The translations under genes were made by a program, and so were the position numbers. This document shows positions 1 through 7,309 of a stretch of DNA of 64,000 nucleotides, piece after piece (the stretch's first letter is position 1; every line of letters begins with the position of its first letter). The notes below the pieces were generated by a model. The model was not told where the DNA came from, did no database searches, and saw nothing but the letters and a program-made list of their open reading frames with translations. Source of the stretch: Methylobacterium terrae (lineage in GTDB: Bacteria; Pseudomonadota; Alphaproteobacteria; Rhizobiales; Beijerinckiaceae); the NCBI RefSeq assembly GCF_003173755.1, contig NZ_CP029553.1, positions 5,522,001 through 5,586,000 of the forward strand. The letters run 5' to 3'.

Positions 1-164
1 AGCCCTTCATCCCGACGGCCGCCGCCCGGCTCCTCGACCTCCTGGCGGTCGGCCCCGAGGCGCGCAAACTCGCCGATGTCGGACCGGACGGGCGCCTCGT
101 GCCCGGCACGAGCCTGCCGGCGCCGAGCCCGATCTTCCCGCGCTACGTGGAGCCGGACGCCTGA
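1..164 (+). CDS. metG: Methionyl-tRNA synthetase, C-terminal end (partial)
   Basis: Only the last 53 or so codons are in the window, in frame 3, ending in TGA at 162-164. The tail reads GTSLPAPSPIFPRYVEPDA, which has the typical C-terminus of the short alphaproteobacterial methionyl-tRNA synthetase (the 'P.PIFPR' end). The enzyme charges initiator and elongator tRNA-Met in the cytoplasm. Its stop codon overlaps the tatD start as ATGA. The order metG-tatD-MBL hydrolase is a common alphaproteobacterial arrangement, which supports the call even though no catalytic motif is present in this fragment. Confidence 0.8.
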   Translation, partial: PFIPTAAARLLDLLAVGPEARKLADVGPDGRLVPGTSLPAPSPIFPRYVEPDA

Positions 165-973
165 TGCCGGTCGACAGCCCGCGAGGCGTGAGCCTGGTCG
201 ACAGCCACTGCCACCTCGATTCGCCCGGCCTCGCCGAGCGGCTGCCCGAGGTGCTGGCCCGCGCGAGGAGCGCCGGGATCGACCGGATGGTGACGATCTC
301 GACCCGGGTCGCCCGGTTCGAGACCTACCGGGCTCTCAGCGAGGCCCACCCGGAGGTGCTGTTCACGATCGGCACCCATCCGCACCAGGCCGGCGAGGAG
401 CCGGACGTGACCGCCGACGAGATCGTCGCGCTGTCGCGCCACCCGCGCTGCGTCGGCATCGGCGAGGCCGGGCTCGACTACCACTACGACTACGCCCCGC
501 GGGAGGTGCAGGCCAGCGTGTTCCGCACCCACATCGCGGCGGCGCGCGAGAGCGGGCTGCCGCTCGTCATCCACGCCCGCGAGGCCGACGAGGACGTCGG
601 CCGGATCCTCACCGAGGAGATGGCGCGCGGAGAGTTCCGGGCGGTGCTGCACTGCTTCTCGTCGGGCCGGCGCCTCGCCGAGATCGGGGTCGAGCTCGGC
701 CTGTTCGTGTCGTTCTCGGGCATCGTCACGTTCCGCAACTCCGACGAGATCCGGTCGATCGCGGCCTCGGTCCCGCGCGACCGCCTCCTGGTCGAGACCG
801 ACGCGCCCTACCTCGCGCCGGTGCCGCATCGCGGCCGGCCGAACGAGCCGGCCTTCGTCGCCGACACCGCCCGGGTGCTGGCCGCGACCCTGGGCCTCGA
901 GCCCGACGACCTCGCGGCCCTCACCACCGACAACTTCTACCGCCTGTTCGACAAGGCCGCCGCGCACCGCTGA
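164..973 (+). CDS. tatD: TatD family metal-dependent hydrolase (DNase)
   Basis: A 269-residue protein of normal TatD length. The metal ligands of the amidohydrolase-type TIM barrel are visible in order: H15 and H17 in VDSHCHLD, E101 in IGEAGLDYHY, H137 in LVIHARE, H163 in VLHCFSS and D213 in ETDAPYLAP. Family members are cytoplasmic 3'-5' exonucleases linked to DNA repair and oxidative damage. The ATG overlaps the metG stop by 4 bp and the MBL gene starts 12 bp after its stop, so the three genes are probably one transcript. Homologues are also called YcfH or LD-hydrolase; the exact substrate is not proven. Confidence 0.93.
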   Translation: MPVDSPRGVSLVDSHCHLDSPGLAERLPEVLARARSAGIDRMVTISTRVARFETYRALSEAHPEVLFTIGTHPHQAGEEPDVTADEIVALSRHPRCVGIGEAGLDYHYDYAPREVQASVFRTHIAAARESGLPLVIHAREADEDVGRILTEEMARGEFRAVLHCFSSGRRLAEIGVELGLFVSFSGIVTFRNSDEIRSIAASVPRDRLLVETDAPYLAPVPHRGRPNEPAFVADTARVLAATLGLEPDDLAALTTDNFYRLFDKAAAHR

Positions 974-985
974 GGGTTTTCCCGC

Positions 986-1795
986 ATGCCGACCCTGACC
1001 CTTCGCATCCTGGGCTGCGGCTCCTCGGGCGGCGTGCCGCGGGTCGGCTACGGCTGGGGCGCCTGCGACCCGGCCGAGCGCAAGAACCGGCGCCGGCGCT
1101 GCTCGCTCCTGGTCGAGCGCCGCGACGCCGAGAGCGAGGCGACGACCGTGCTCGTCGACACCTCGCCGGACCTGCGCGAGCAACTCCTCGACGCGAACGT
1201 GACGCGCCTCGACGGGATCCTGTTCACCCACTCGCACGCCGACCACACCCACGGCATCGACGACGTGCGCCCGCTGGTGATCCACATGCGCCGGCGCATC
1301 GCGGTCCATGCCGATGCGACGACCTCGGAACTGCTCAGGGCCCGCTTCGGCTACTGCTTCACCTCGCGGCCGGGCAGCCTCTATCCGCCGATCCTCGACC
1401 TGCACGCCCTCGAGACCGGCGCCCCGGTGACGGTCGAGGGGCCGGGCGGGCCGGTGACGGCGACCGCCTTCGTGATGGAGCACGGGCCCGAGGAGAAGGC
1501 CTTGGGCTTCCGCTTCGCCGACGCAGCCTACGCGCCCGACGTCAGCACGATGCCCGACGCCGCCAAGGCGTCCTTGCGCAACCTCGACCTCCTGATCATC
1601 GATGCGCTCCGCGACTCGCCCCATCCGACCCACTTCTCGGTCTCGGACGCCCTGGCGCTGATCGAGGAGGTGGCGCCGCGCCGGGCCATCCTGACCAACC
1701 TCCACACCGACCTCGACTACGAGACCCTGCGCCGGCGCCTGCCGCCGGGCGTGGTGCCGGCCTATGACGGGCTCTCGGTCGAGGTCGACGGCTGA
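986..1795 (+). CDS. MBL-fold metallo-hydrolase (PhnP-like)
   Basis: A 269-residue metallo-beta-lactamase-fold protein. The zinc-binding signature THSHADH lies at residues 81-87, followed by GIDD, with an upstream metal-near VDTSPD at 58-63. The layout (early LGCGSSGGVPR, then RCSLLVE, then the HxHxDH motif) matches the PhnP/lipoate-ligase-associated phosphodiesterase branch, which hydrolyses small cyclic phosphodiesters. It lies 12 bp behind tatD and is presumably co-transcribed with metG and tatD. Its last 34 bp overlap the convergent cupin gene. No phosphonate genes are nearby, so a role in phosphonate use cannot be claimed. Confidence 0.9.
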   Translation: MPTLTLRILGCGSSGGVPRVGYGWGACDPAERKNRRRRCSLLVERRDAESEATTVLVDTSPDLREQLLDANVTRLDGILFTHSHADHTHGIDDVRPLVIHMRRRIAVHADATTSELLRARFGYCFTSRPGSLYPPILDLHALETGAPVTVEGPGGPVTATAFVMEHGPEEKALGFRFADAAYAPDVSTMPDAAKASLRNLDLLIIDALRDSPHPTHFSVSDALALIEEVAPRRAILTNLHTDLDYETLRRRLPPGVVPAYDGLSVEVDG

Positions 1796-2133
1796 CCGGC
1801 CGGCGCGAGGTGCACCGCGAGCCAGACGGTCGGTTCGTCGGGGCTCGTCCACTCGACCCGGTGGCGCCGATGCGCCGGGATCATCAGGTGGTCGCCGGGG
1901 GCGAGACGCCGCGGCTCCGGTTCGTCGATAAGGCGCAGAAGCGCGGCGCCCGTGAGCAGTACGACCCACTCGTCCCACGTCTGGTCGTACCAGAAGCCCG
2001 GCGGGCTCGCCTGGCCGGTCGAGACGATGCGCTCGATGCGGGCCTGCGGCGTCCGGGCGAGGATGTCGACGCGTTCGTCGGCCTGGGGCGACGCCGGCAG
2101 GCCGGCGAGGAGGTTGGCGGTCGCGCGCGTCAT
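1762..2133 (-). CDS. Cupin domain-containing protein
   Basis: A 123-residue single-domain cupin. The conserved barrel is seen as PGFWYDQTWDEWVVLLTG (cupin motif 1 region) and LAPGDHLMIPAHRRHRVEW (motif 2 region, PGD..IP...H). The spacing fits small uncharacterised cupins often annotated as phosphoribosylaminoimidazole carboxylase-like. The gene is convergent with the MBL hydrolase and overlaps its 3' end. Its start is next to the end of the parE-like gene, whose stop lies at 2130, giving a 4-bp overlap. It may be read through from the toxin-antitoxin operon, but a functional tie is not evident. Confidence 0.8.
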   Translation of the reverse strand: MTRATANLLAGLPASPQADERVDILARTPQARIERIVSTGQASPPGFWYDQTWDEWVVLLTGAALLRLIDEPEPRRLAPGDHLMIPAHRRHRVEWTSPDEPTVWLAVHLAPAGQPSTSTESPS

Positions 2134-2417
2134 GGCGCATCCGGCATCGTCGCGGGGTCGCGGGCACCCTGTCGGACGCCAACGACGACGACCTCGTCCT
2201 CGGTCAGGGTATAGAAGATCAGGTACGGTCTGGCCAAGGTCCGCCGCATGGGTCGAAGGTCGGTCGGCGGGCCGCTGCGGGGCTGATCAAGCAGGCGGTC
2301 GGTCGCTGCCTGGAGACGAGCCAGGACGCGGCGTCCGCCGCTCGGAGACTTTTTGGAGATTCCATCCAGGATCCGCTCGATTTCGTTCGCCGCTTCGGGC
2401 GTGTAGCGCAGCCTCAC
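2130..2417 (-). CDS. RelE/ParE family toxin
   Basis: A 95-residue protein with the ParE/RelE layout: MRLRYTPEAANEIERIL at the start, a helix-rich middle with GGRRVLARL, the PRSGPPTDLRPMRRTLARPYLIFY strand pair and the final VVVVGVRQGARDP. ParE members poison DNA gyrase and RelE members cut mRNA on ribosomes; the VLRVRHGARD-like tail and lack of obvious RelE catalytic Arg/Tyr set favour ParE. It starts with GTG that overlaps the antitoxin TGA (GTGA), the usual antitoxin-first arrangement with translational coupling. Confidence 0.85.
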   Translation of the reverse strand: MRLRYTPEAANEIERILDGISKKSPSGGRRVLARLQAATDRLLDQPRSGPPTDLRPMRRTLARPYLIFYTLTEDEVVVVGVRQGARDPATMPDAP

Positions 2418-2641
2418 AGGCCGTGCTTCGCCCAGATGGCCCGCATCCGTTCGTCGCTCGCGAACTCGCCCCGGGCCGCCTGTGCGAGGGACTTCGCGAA
2501 CGACGCCTTCTCGTCAGGGCTCAGAATGACGAGGCCCTGCTCGTCGTCGAGCACGGCCAGCATGGTGCGGGCGACCTCATCCTGGGTTTCAGGCGGGAGG
2601 GTGCGGACGCGCTCGATCGCTTGTTCGAGAAGGTCGGTCAT
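2414..2641 (-). CDS. Antitoxin of ParE-type module
   Basis: A 75-residue protein (MTDLLEQAIERVRTLPPE...) with helix-rich body and the motif DEQGLVILSPDEKASFAKSL, typical of the short antitoxins paired with ParE/RelE toxins in alphaproteobacteria. I chose the ATG at 2641; a GTG five codons upstream at 2656 is in frame but its codons overlap a CATAAT-like promoter element. The C-terminus probably wraps the toxin; no clear ribbon-helix-helix signature is visible, so the DNA-binding fold is unassigned. The toxin gene overlaps by 4 bp. Confidence 0.75.
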   Translation of the reverse strand: MTDLLEQAIERVRTLPPETQDEVARTMLAVLDDEQGLVILSPDEKASFAKSLAQAARGEFASDERMRAIWAKHGL

Positions 2642-2742
2642 GACACCATTATGCACGCGATCCGCGTCGGCATGAAGGGAAACCCGCGGCGTCGCGGCCC
2701 GGCGGCACCTGCCCCAGGCAGCCCGGATCCGGCCTACCGTTC

Positions 2743-2758
2743 CATAATGCTAATTATG
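2743..2758. promoter_or_regulatory. Palindrome upstream of toxin-antitoxin pair (candidate operator)
   Basis: CATAATgctaATTATG is a perfect 6-bp inverted repeat with a 4-bp spacer in otherwise very GC-rich DNA. A further copy of the half-site (ATTATG, 2648-2653) lies just before the antitoxin start. Toxin-antitoxin operons are normally autoregulated at such palindromes, so this is a plausible binding site for the antitoxin. The link is inference. Confidence 0.4.
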
Positions 2759-2884
2759 CGAATCGTGCGGGCCCGGTCCGTGCGCAGGCACGAGGCTGGC
2801 GGAACGGCCTCCCCCGCCCGTCGATCGGGTCGGTGCGGCGCGGCCTCTCGGGCTGACGGCCCGGGAGGCCCTGTCGGCAAGGGG

Positions 2885-3397
2885 TCAGCGTGGTCCGCCA
2901 CCGCGGCGCATGGCGATCTCCTGGCCCTCCTGCCCGAGCGCGCCGGACGGGGCCAGGGTCTCGTTCGGGATCGGGGCCATGCCCTCGTGCGCGGTGCGCG
3001 ACTCCGGCCGGCCGGCGGCCGGGTCGCCGGAATTCCGCCGCATCTTCAGGGCGCGCCGGGCGTGCGAGACCAGGCTGCCGCGCGCCTCGGCGGCGCGGCG
3101 GCGCTCCCGCTCCTTGTTGGCGCGCTTGACCGCCGAGGCGAGCAAGGCCGCCTTCTGTCGCGAGCCGGTATCGTCCGCGGCCGGCCGCGCCCCCGAAGGC
3201 GCTGCCCGGCCGCGGATCTCGCGGCGCTGGCGATGCGCGATGCTGCGGGCGCGGTCCCGGCGCTCGCGCAGGCGATGGACCAGTTCGTCGAGGTCCCGGT
3301 CGGCGACATCCTGGATCCGGGGATGATGCGACCGGCCGACGAGTTCGGCCTCGTCGGCAGTCAGCAGGCGGGCTTCCTGGCGGCTCGAGATGGTCAA
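2885..3397 (-). CDS. Hypothetical protein, charged and Ala/Arg-rich
   Basis: A 170-residue protein starting with TTG (MTISSRQEARLLTADEAELVGRSHHPRI...). The N-terminal third looks folded and polar. The middle is a long Arg/Lys/Ala-rich helix (ASAVKRANKERERRRAAEARG) likely to be a basic coiled coil or nucleic-acid-binding helix, and the tail is low complexity. No enzymatic motif is seen and I do not recognise a family. Sequence character in the first 60 residues (HHPRIQDVADRDLDELVHRLRERRDRARS) is that of a real protein rather than a shadow frame. It stands alone between the toxin-antitoxin pair and the aldo/keto reductase, reading in the same direction. Confidence 0.6.
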   Translation of the reverse strand: MTISSRQEARLLTADEAELVGRSHHPRIQDVADRDLDELVHRLRERRDRARSIAHRQRREIRGRAAPSGARPAADDTGSRQKAALLASAVKRANKERERRRAAEARGSLVSHARRALKMRRNSGDPAAGRPESRTAHEGMAPIPNETLAPSGALGQEGQEIAMRRGGGPR

Positions 3398-3633
3398 GGG
3401 CTGCTCCGTCGGTAGCGTGGCGGGTGCAGTCCGGGGCGTCGTCGTGCACGCCCCGTTCTCGCCCAGGGGAAGTCCGTGGGACGATCATTGTTCCTGTGCG
3501 ATCATCTCCGAGAAGATGCCGTCGATCATGGGATTAAGGCTCCGGAGTGAAACGTCTTGGCTGGCGGGCGGCCGATTTCCGACGAAATCTTCTCGGCGCG
3601 TCCCGGTTCCTCCTGCCGCTCCGCACGGTCGCG

Positions 3634-4533
3634 TCAGTGCCCCTCCGCTGGTTGCGAGCCCGGCGCGCCGCCGGCGAGCCCGTCGAGCGCCCGCATCGCC
3701 GCCTCCGGCAGGTCCAGATCCGCCGCGTCCAGGTTCTCCCGCAGGTGCCCGCGCGAGGAGGTGCCGGGGATGAGCAGCAGGTTGGGCGACCGGCGCAGGA
3801 GCCAGGCGAGCGCCACCTGCATCGGCGTCGCGTCGAGCCCCCGGGCGATCTCCGACAGGCCCTGCGACTGGATCGGGCTGAAGCCGCCGAGGGGGAAGAA
3901 CGGCACGTAGGCGGTCCCGTCCGCCGCGAGGGCGTCGATCAGGGCGTCGTCGGCCCGGTGGACGAGGTTGTAGTGGTTCTGCACGCAGGCGATCCCGGCG
4001 ATCCTGCGCCCCTCGGCGACCTGCGCCGCCGTGACGTTGCTGAGCCCGAGATGGCGGATCAGCCCCCGGTGCTGGAGCTCGGCCAGCACGGAGAGCGGCG
4101 CTTCGATCGCGCCCTCGGCCGGGCCGTGCACGCTGAACATCGCCCGCAGGTTGACCACCTCGAGCACGTCGAGGCCGAGATGGCGCAGGTTGTCGTGCAC
4201 CGCCGCGACCAGCGCCTCGGCCGAGAAGGCCGGGTTCCACGACGCGTCGGCGTCGCGCACCGCCCCGACCTTGGTGACGATCACGAGGTCGTCCGGGTAC
4301 GGGTGCAGCGCCTCGCGGATGATCTGATTGGTGACGTGGGGGCCGTAGAAGTCGCTGGTGTCGATGTGGGTCACGCCGCGCGCCACCGCCTCGCGCAGGA
4401 CCGCCACCGCCTCGGCCCGGTCCTTCGGCGGGCCGAACACGCCCGGCCCGGCGAGCTGCATCGCGCCGTAGCCCATCCGGTTCACGCGCCGATCACCCAG
4501 GGCCCAGGTCCCCGCCGTTCCGATCCCGCTCAT
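3634..4533 (-). CDS. Aldo/keto reductase, PdxI/YdbC-like
   Basis: A 299-residue NADPH-dependent aldo/keto reductase. The TIM-barrel signatures are D58 and Y63 in THIDTSDFYGPH and K88 in VIVTKVG. The usual catalytic His strand reads EVVNLR, with N128 in the His place, as in the YdbC/PdxI pyridoxal reductase branch. The cofactor-binding end is LLLIPGTSSRGHLREN. I chose ATG 4533 because AGGAGA lies just upstream; the reading frame is open further 5' but that stretch is not protein-like. It is transcribed divergently from a LysR gene 97 bp away, which probably controls it. The physiological substrate is unproven. Confidence 0.9.
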   Translation of the reverse strand: MSGIGTAGTWALGDRRVNRMGYGAMQLAGPGVFGPPKDRAEAVAVLREAVARGVTHIDTSDFYGPHVTNQIIREALHPYPDDLVIVTKVGAVRDADASWNPAFSAEALVAAVHDNLRHLGLDVLEVVNLRAMFSVHGPAEGAIEAPLSVLAELQHRGLIRHLGLSNVTAAQVAEGRRIAGIACVQNHYNLVHRADDALIDALAADGTAYVPFFPLGGFSPIQSQGLSEIARGLDATPMQVALAWLLRRSPNLLLIPGTSSRGHLRENLDAADLDLPEAAMRALDGLAGGAPGSQPAEGH

Positions 4534-4630
4534 GGTCCGTCTCCTCGCTCGATGACGACCCGGATCTAGAGGCTGGTCGACTGCGTGATAAGGCGGCACA
4601 ATCCGGACGGGGCGTGCGAAACGGCGAACG
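4534..4630. promoter_or_regulatory. Divergent promoter region between reductase and LysR genes
   Basis: A 97-bp spacer carries the 5' ends of two divergent genes. It contains an AT-richer segment (GCGTGATAAGGCGGCACAAT, about 4586-4605) that could hold a LysR T-N11-A box and promoter elements. LysR regulators usually bind such shared spacers, repress themselves and activate the neighbour. No exact box can be fixed by eye. Confidence 0.35.
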
Positions 4631-5533
4631 ATGGCGGCGGATCTGGGAGACTTGGCCGCCTTCGTGGCGGTGGCGGAGGCCGGCGGTTTTCGCGAGGCGG
4701 CGCGCGCCGGCAACGCCAGCGCCTCGTCCCTGAGCGAGGCCTTGCGCCGGCTCGAGGCGGGGTTCGGCGTCCGGCTCCTCAACCGGACGACCCGCAGCGT
4801 CGCGCCGACCGAGGCCGGGGCGCGGCTGCTCGAGCGGTTGAAGCCGGCTCTCGGCGAGGTCGCGGCGGCCCTCGACGTGGTCAACGGCTTTCGCGACCGG
4901 CCGGCCGGGAGCTTGCGCCTCAACGTGCCGGTGAGCGCGGCGCGGCTGGTGCTGCCGAAGATCGTCCCGCCCTTCCTCGCCGCCTATCCCGACATCCACC
5001 TCGACGTGGTCGCCGAGGACGGGTTCGTCGACGTGCTGGCGGCGGGCTGCGATGCCGGCATCCGCTACGAGGAGCGCCTGGAGCCGGACATGATCGCGGT
5101 GCCGATCGGCCCGCGCTCGCAACGCTTCGCGACGGCCGCGGCGCCGGCCTATCTCGACCGGCGCGGCCGGCCGGCGCATCCGCGCGACCTCCTGGAGCAT
5201 GCCTGCCTGCGCGGCCGCTTCGCCAGCGGCGCCTCGACCGAGTGGGAGTTCGAGCGCGACGGCGAGACCGTGCGGATCGAGCCGGGCGGCCCGCTCACCG
5301 TGCGGGTCGGCACCGCGACCGACCTCGCGGTCGAGGCCGCGCTCGCGGGGGTCGGGGTCATCACCCTGTTCGAGGACTGGCTGCGGCCCCACCTCGACAG
5401 CGGGGCGCTCGAACCCGTCCTCGAGCCGTGGTGGCCGCGGTTCTCGGGGCCGTTCCTGTACTATCCGGGCCGGCGCTACCTGCCGGCGCCGCTGCGGGCC
5501 TTCGTGGACTTCATCGGGGCGCGGCGGGGGTGA
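4631..5533 (+). CDS. LysR family transcriptional regulator
   Basis: A 300-residue LysR protein. The N-terminal winged helix-turn-helix spans about residues 5-62 (DLAAFVAVAEAGGFREAARA, then SLSEALRRLEAGFGVRLLNRTTR and SVAPTEAG). The rest is the periplasmic-binding-protein-like effector domain of the LrhA/CrgA-type subgroup (GSLRLNVPVSAARLVLPKIVPPFLAAYPDI). Length is normal. It sits divergent to the aldo/keto reductase, its probable target. The effector molecule cannot be read from sequence. Confidence 0.93.
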   Translation: MAADLGDLAAFVAVAEAGGFREAARAGNASASSLSEALRRLEAGFGVRLLNRTTRSVAPTEAGARLLERLKPALGEVAAALDVVNGFRDRPAGSLRLNVPVSAARLVLPKIVPPFLAAYPDIHLDVVAEDGFVDVLAAGCDAGIRYEERLEPDMIAVPIGPRSQRFATAAAPAYLDRRGRPAHPRDLLEHACLRGRFASGASTEWEFERDGETVRIEPGGPLTVRVGTATDLAVEAALAGVGVITLFEDWLRPHLDSGALEPVLEPWWPRFSGPFLYYPGRRYLPAPLRAFVDFIGARRG

Positions 5534-5555
5534 GCGCCCTGCCCCGACCCCGGCC

Positions 5556-6686
5556 TCACGCCGCCCGCCCCTCGGTCTCCCGCGCGAGCGCATCCACCAC
5601 CGCGGCGATGCCGGCCGCGTCCTCGCCGTCCTCGCCCCGCGCCGCCGCGTAGGCCGCGCGCTGGCGATCGGCGCTGGTGCCGTCGCGGGCGATGCGGCGG
5701 GCCTCGTCGAGGGCTTGCGCGCAGCCGAGCGCCGCCGCGTCCTCGGCGACGAGCGCCAGCACGCCCTCCAGGGCCTCTTCGAACGGCACCGCGCGGCCAG
5801 CGTCCGGATCGATCAGGGCGGCGCGCACGCCGTCGCGCTGGGCCCGCCACAGGTTCTCGCGGAGCAGAGCCCGGGCGACCCCGTCGAGGCCGGCATGGAG
5901 GTCGGGGCGGCGCTCGGCGGCGCGCACGAGGCAGCGGTAGAGGCCGGCGATCGCCACCGCGTCGTCGACCCGGGTGCAGCCGTCGGCGATGCGCAGCTCG
6001 AGCGTCGGGTAGCGGATCGAGGGCCGCAGGTGCCACCACAGGAAGCTCGCATCCTGGATGGCGCCCGCTTCCCGCATCACCGCGACGTAGCGCTCGAACT
6101 CGGCGTTGCTGGCGAACAGGTCGGGCAGGCCGGTGCGCGGCATCTCGCCGAACACGCTGAGGCGGTAGCCGCACAGGCCGGTGTCGCGCCCCTCCCAGAA
6201 CGGCGAGGAGACCGAGAGCGCGAGCAGCACCGGCAGGAACGGCAGCAGCCGGTTCATCAGGTCGACCCGGTCGTCGGGCCGCGCGACCTCGACGTGGACG
6301 TGCATGCCGCTCACCAGCGTGCGCTGCCCGACCATCCGCACCTCGTCGAGGATGCCGTGGTAGCGCGCCCCGTCGGTCGGGGATTGCGCGTCCCAGGCGG
6401 CGCCCGGATGGGTGCCGGCGGCAAAGACCAGGATGCCGTGCGCCCGCCCGATCTCGGCGAGCCCCCGGCGCAGGGACGCGAGGCCGGCCCGGGCCTCCTC
6501 GGGCGTCGTCGCCGGCGGCGTCGCGATCTCGATCTGGCTCTGCAGCAACTCGCGCTCGGCTGCCGGCAGCAGGGCCTTGGCGGCGGCGTGGAAGCCCCGC
6601 ACAGCGGGACCCGGCGTGCCGCGGGTCGCGGCATCCGCCAGGAAGAACTCCTCCTCGATGCCGAAGCGGTAGGCGGGGCCGGTCAT
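5556..6686 (-). CDS. YbdK-type carboxylate-amine ligase (GCS2 family)
   Basis: A 376-residue member of the glutamate-cysteine ligase type 2 family. The ATP-grasp-like active site shows FGIEEEFFL at the start, QSQIEIATPPATTPEEA, the SGMHVHVEV strand and the YPTLELRIADG metal-binding stretch. Family members make gamma-glutamylcysteine or other amides weakly and their physiological role is unclear. I chose ATG 6686 directly before TGPAYRFGIEEEF, as in the family; upstream codons in frame are poor. The gene is convergent with the LysR gene (23 bp between stops). Substrate is unknown. Confidence 0.88.
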   Translation of the reverse strand: MTGPAYRFGIEEEFFLADAATRGTPGPAVRGFHAAAKALLPAAERELLQSQIEIATPPATTPEEARAGLASLRRGLAEIGRAHGILVFAAGTHPGAAWDAQSPTDGARYHGILDEVRMVGQRTLVSGMHVHVEVARPDDRVDLMNRLLPFLPVLLALSVSSPFWEGRDTGLCGYRLSVFGEMPRTGLPDLFASNAEFERYVAVMREAGAIQDASFLWWHLRPSIRYPTLELRIADGCTRVDDAVAIAGLYRCLVRAAERRPDLHAGLDGVARALLRENLWRAQRDGVRAALIDPDAGRAVPFEEALEGVLALVAEDAAALGCAQALDEARRIARDGTSADRQRAAYAAARGEDGEDAAGIAAVVDALARETEGRAA

Positions 6687-6747
6687 GGATGCGAATGTCT
6701 CCGAGAGGCATCGGGATATAGGAGCCAGCGACCCGCCGGCCACGGCC

Positions 6748-7176
6748 TCAAGCCCGCATCGCGAGGAGCGCCAGGACGACGACGGCGAGGACGAGCGCGG
6801 CCAGGCCGGCCAGGACCACCGCCCGGTGCGCGCCGCCCCGGGCCGGTCCGGGCGCGGCCCTGCGGGGGGCCGGAGCCGAGGCCGCCGTCGCGGCGGGAGG
6901 CGATTCGGGGGTGGGCGCCGCGGCCTCGGGCGGCGGCGGCTCCGGCAGCCGGATCGCGCCGGCGGGCGGCAGAGGCCGGCCTTGCTGCAGCAGGACCTCG
7001 TCCGGATCGACCGGAACCCCGGCCTCCTCCAGCTCGATCAGCACCAGGGCGATGTCCTCGGCGCTCATCCGGTCGACCGGGAGCGCCCGGCGCAGGTCGT
7101 CGGGCGTCAGCCCGCCCCGGCTCCGGCCGAGGGCGATCAGGCGGTCGAGGGTGGTGCGGTCGAAGGCGGCCTGCAT
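6748..7176 (-). CDS. Sigma-70 region 1.1-like domain protein with C-terminal membrane anchor
   Basis: A 142-residue protein with three parts. Residues about 6-60 (RTTLDRLIALGRSRGGLTPDDLRRALP followed by DRMSAEDIALVLIELEEAGVPVD) match the compact three-helix fold of RpoD region 1.1, the DNA-mimic that gates the RNA polymerase cleft. A Pro/Ala-rich linker follows (about 67-112). The last 23 residues are a hydrophobic helix (VVLAGLAALVLAVVVLALLA) that would tail-anchor the protein in the inner membrane. No sigma regions 1.2-4 are present. ATG 7176 was chosen since the domain begins right after it; GTG/ATG starts upstream are possible. Function is unknown. Confidence 0.7.
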   Translation of the reverse strand: MQAAFDRTTLDRLIALGRSRGGLTPDDLRRALPVDRMSAEDIALVLIELEEAGVPVDPDEVLLQQGRPLPPAGAIRLPEPPPPEAAAPTPESPPAATAASAPAPRRAAPGPARGGAHRAVVLAGLAALVLAVVVLALLAMRA

Positions 7177-7309
7177 GACGCGGCTCCGTGTGTCGTCGGT
7201 GCCAACGCGCACCGGGCGGCGCGCGTTTCCCCGTCACGCTCACGCCCAGATGGGGTAGGAGACAAGGGGAAGGCTCCCGGTCACCGTCGGGACCGAACCC
7301 AGGCGAGCC

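Noticed and set aside
143..2182. Very long minus-strand frame across tatD and the MBL gene
   Set aside because: It is an Arg/Gly/Val-rich shadow of real genes; such antisense frames stay open by chance in this GC-rich DNA.
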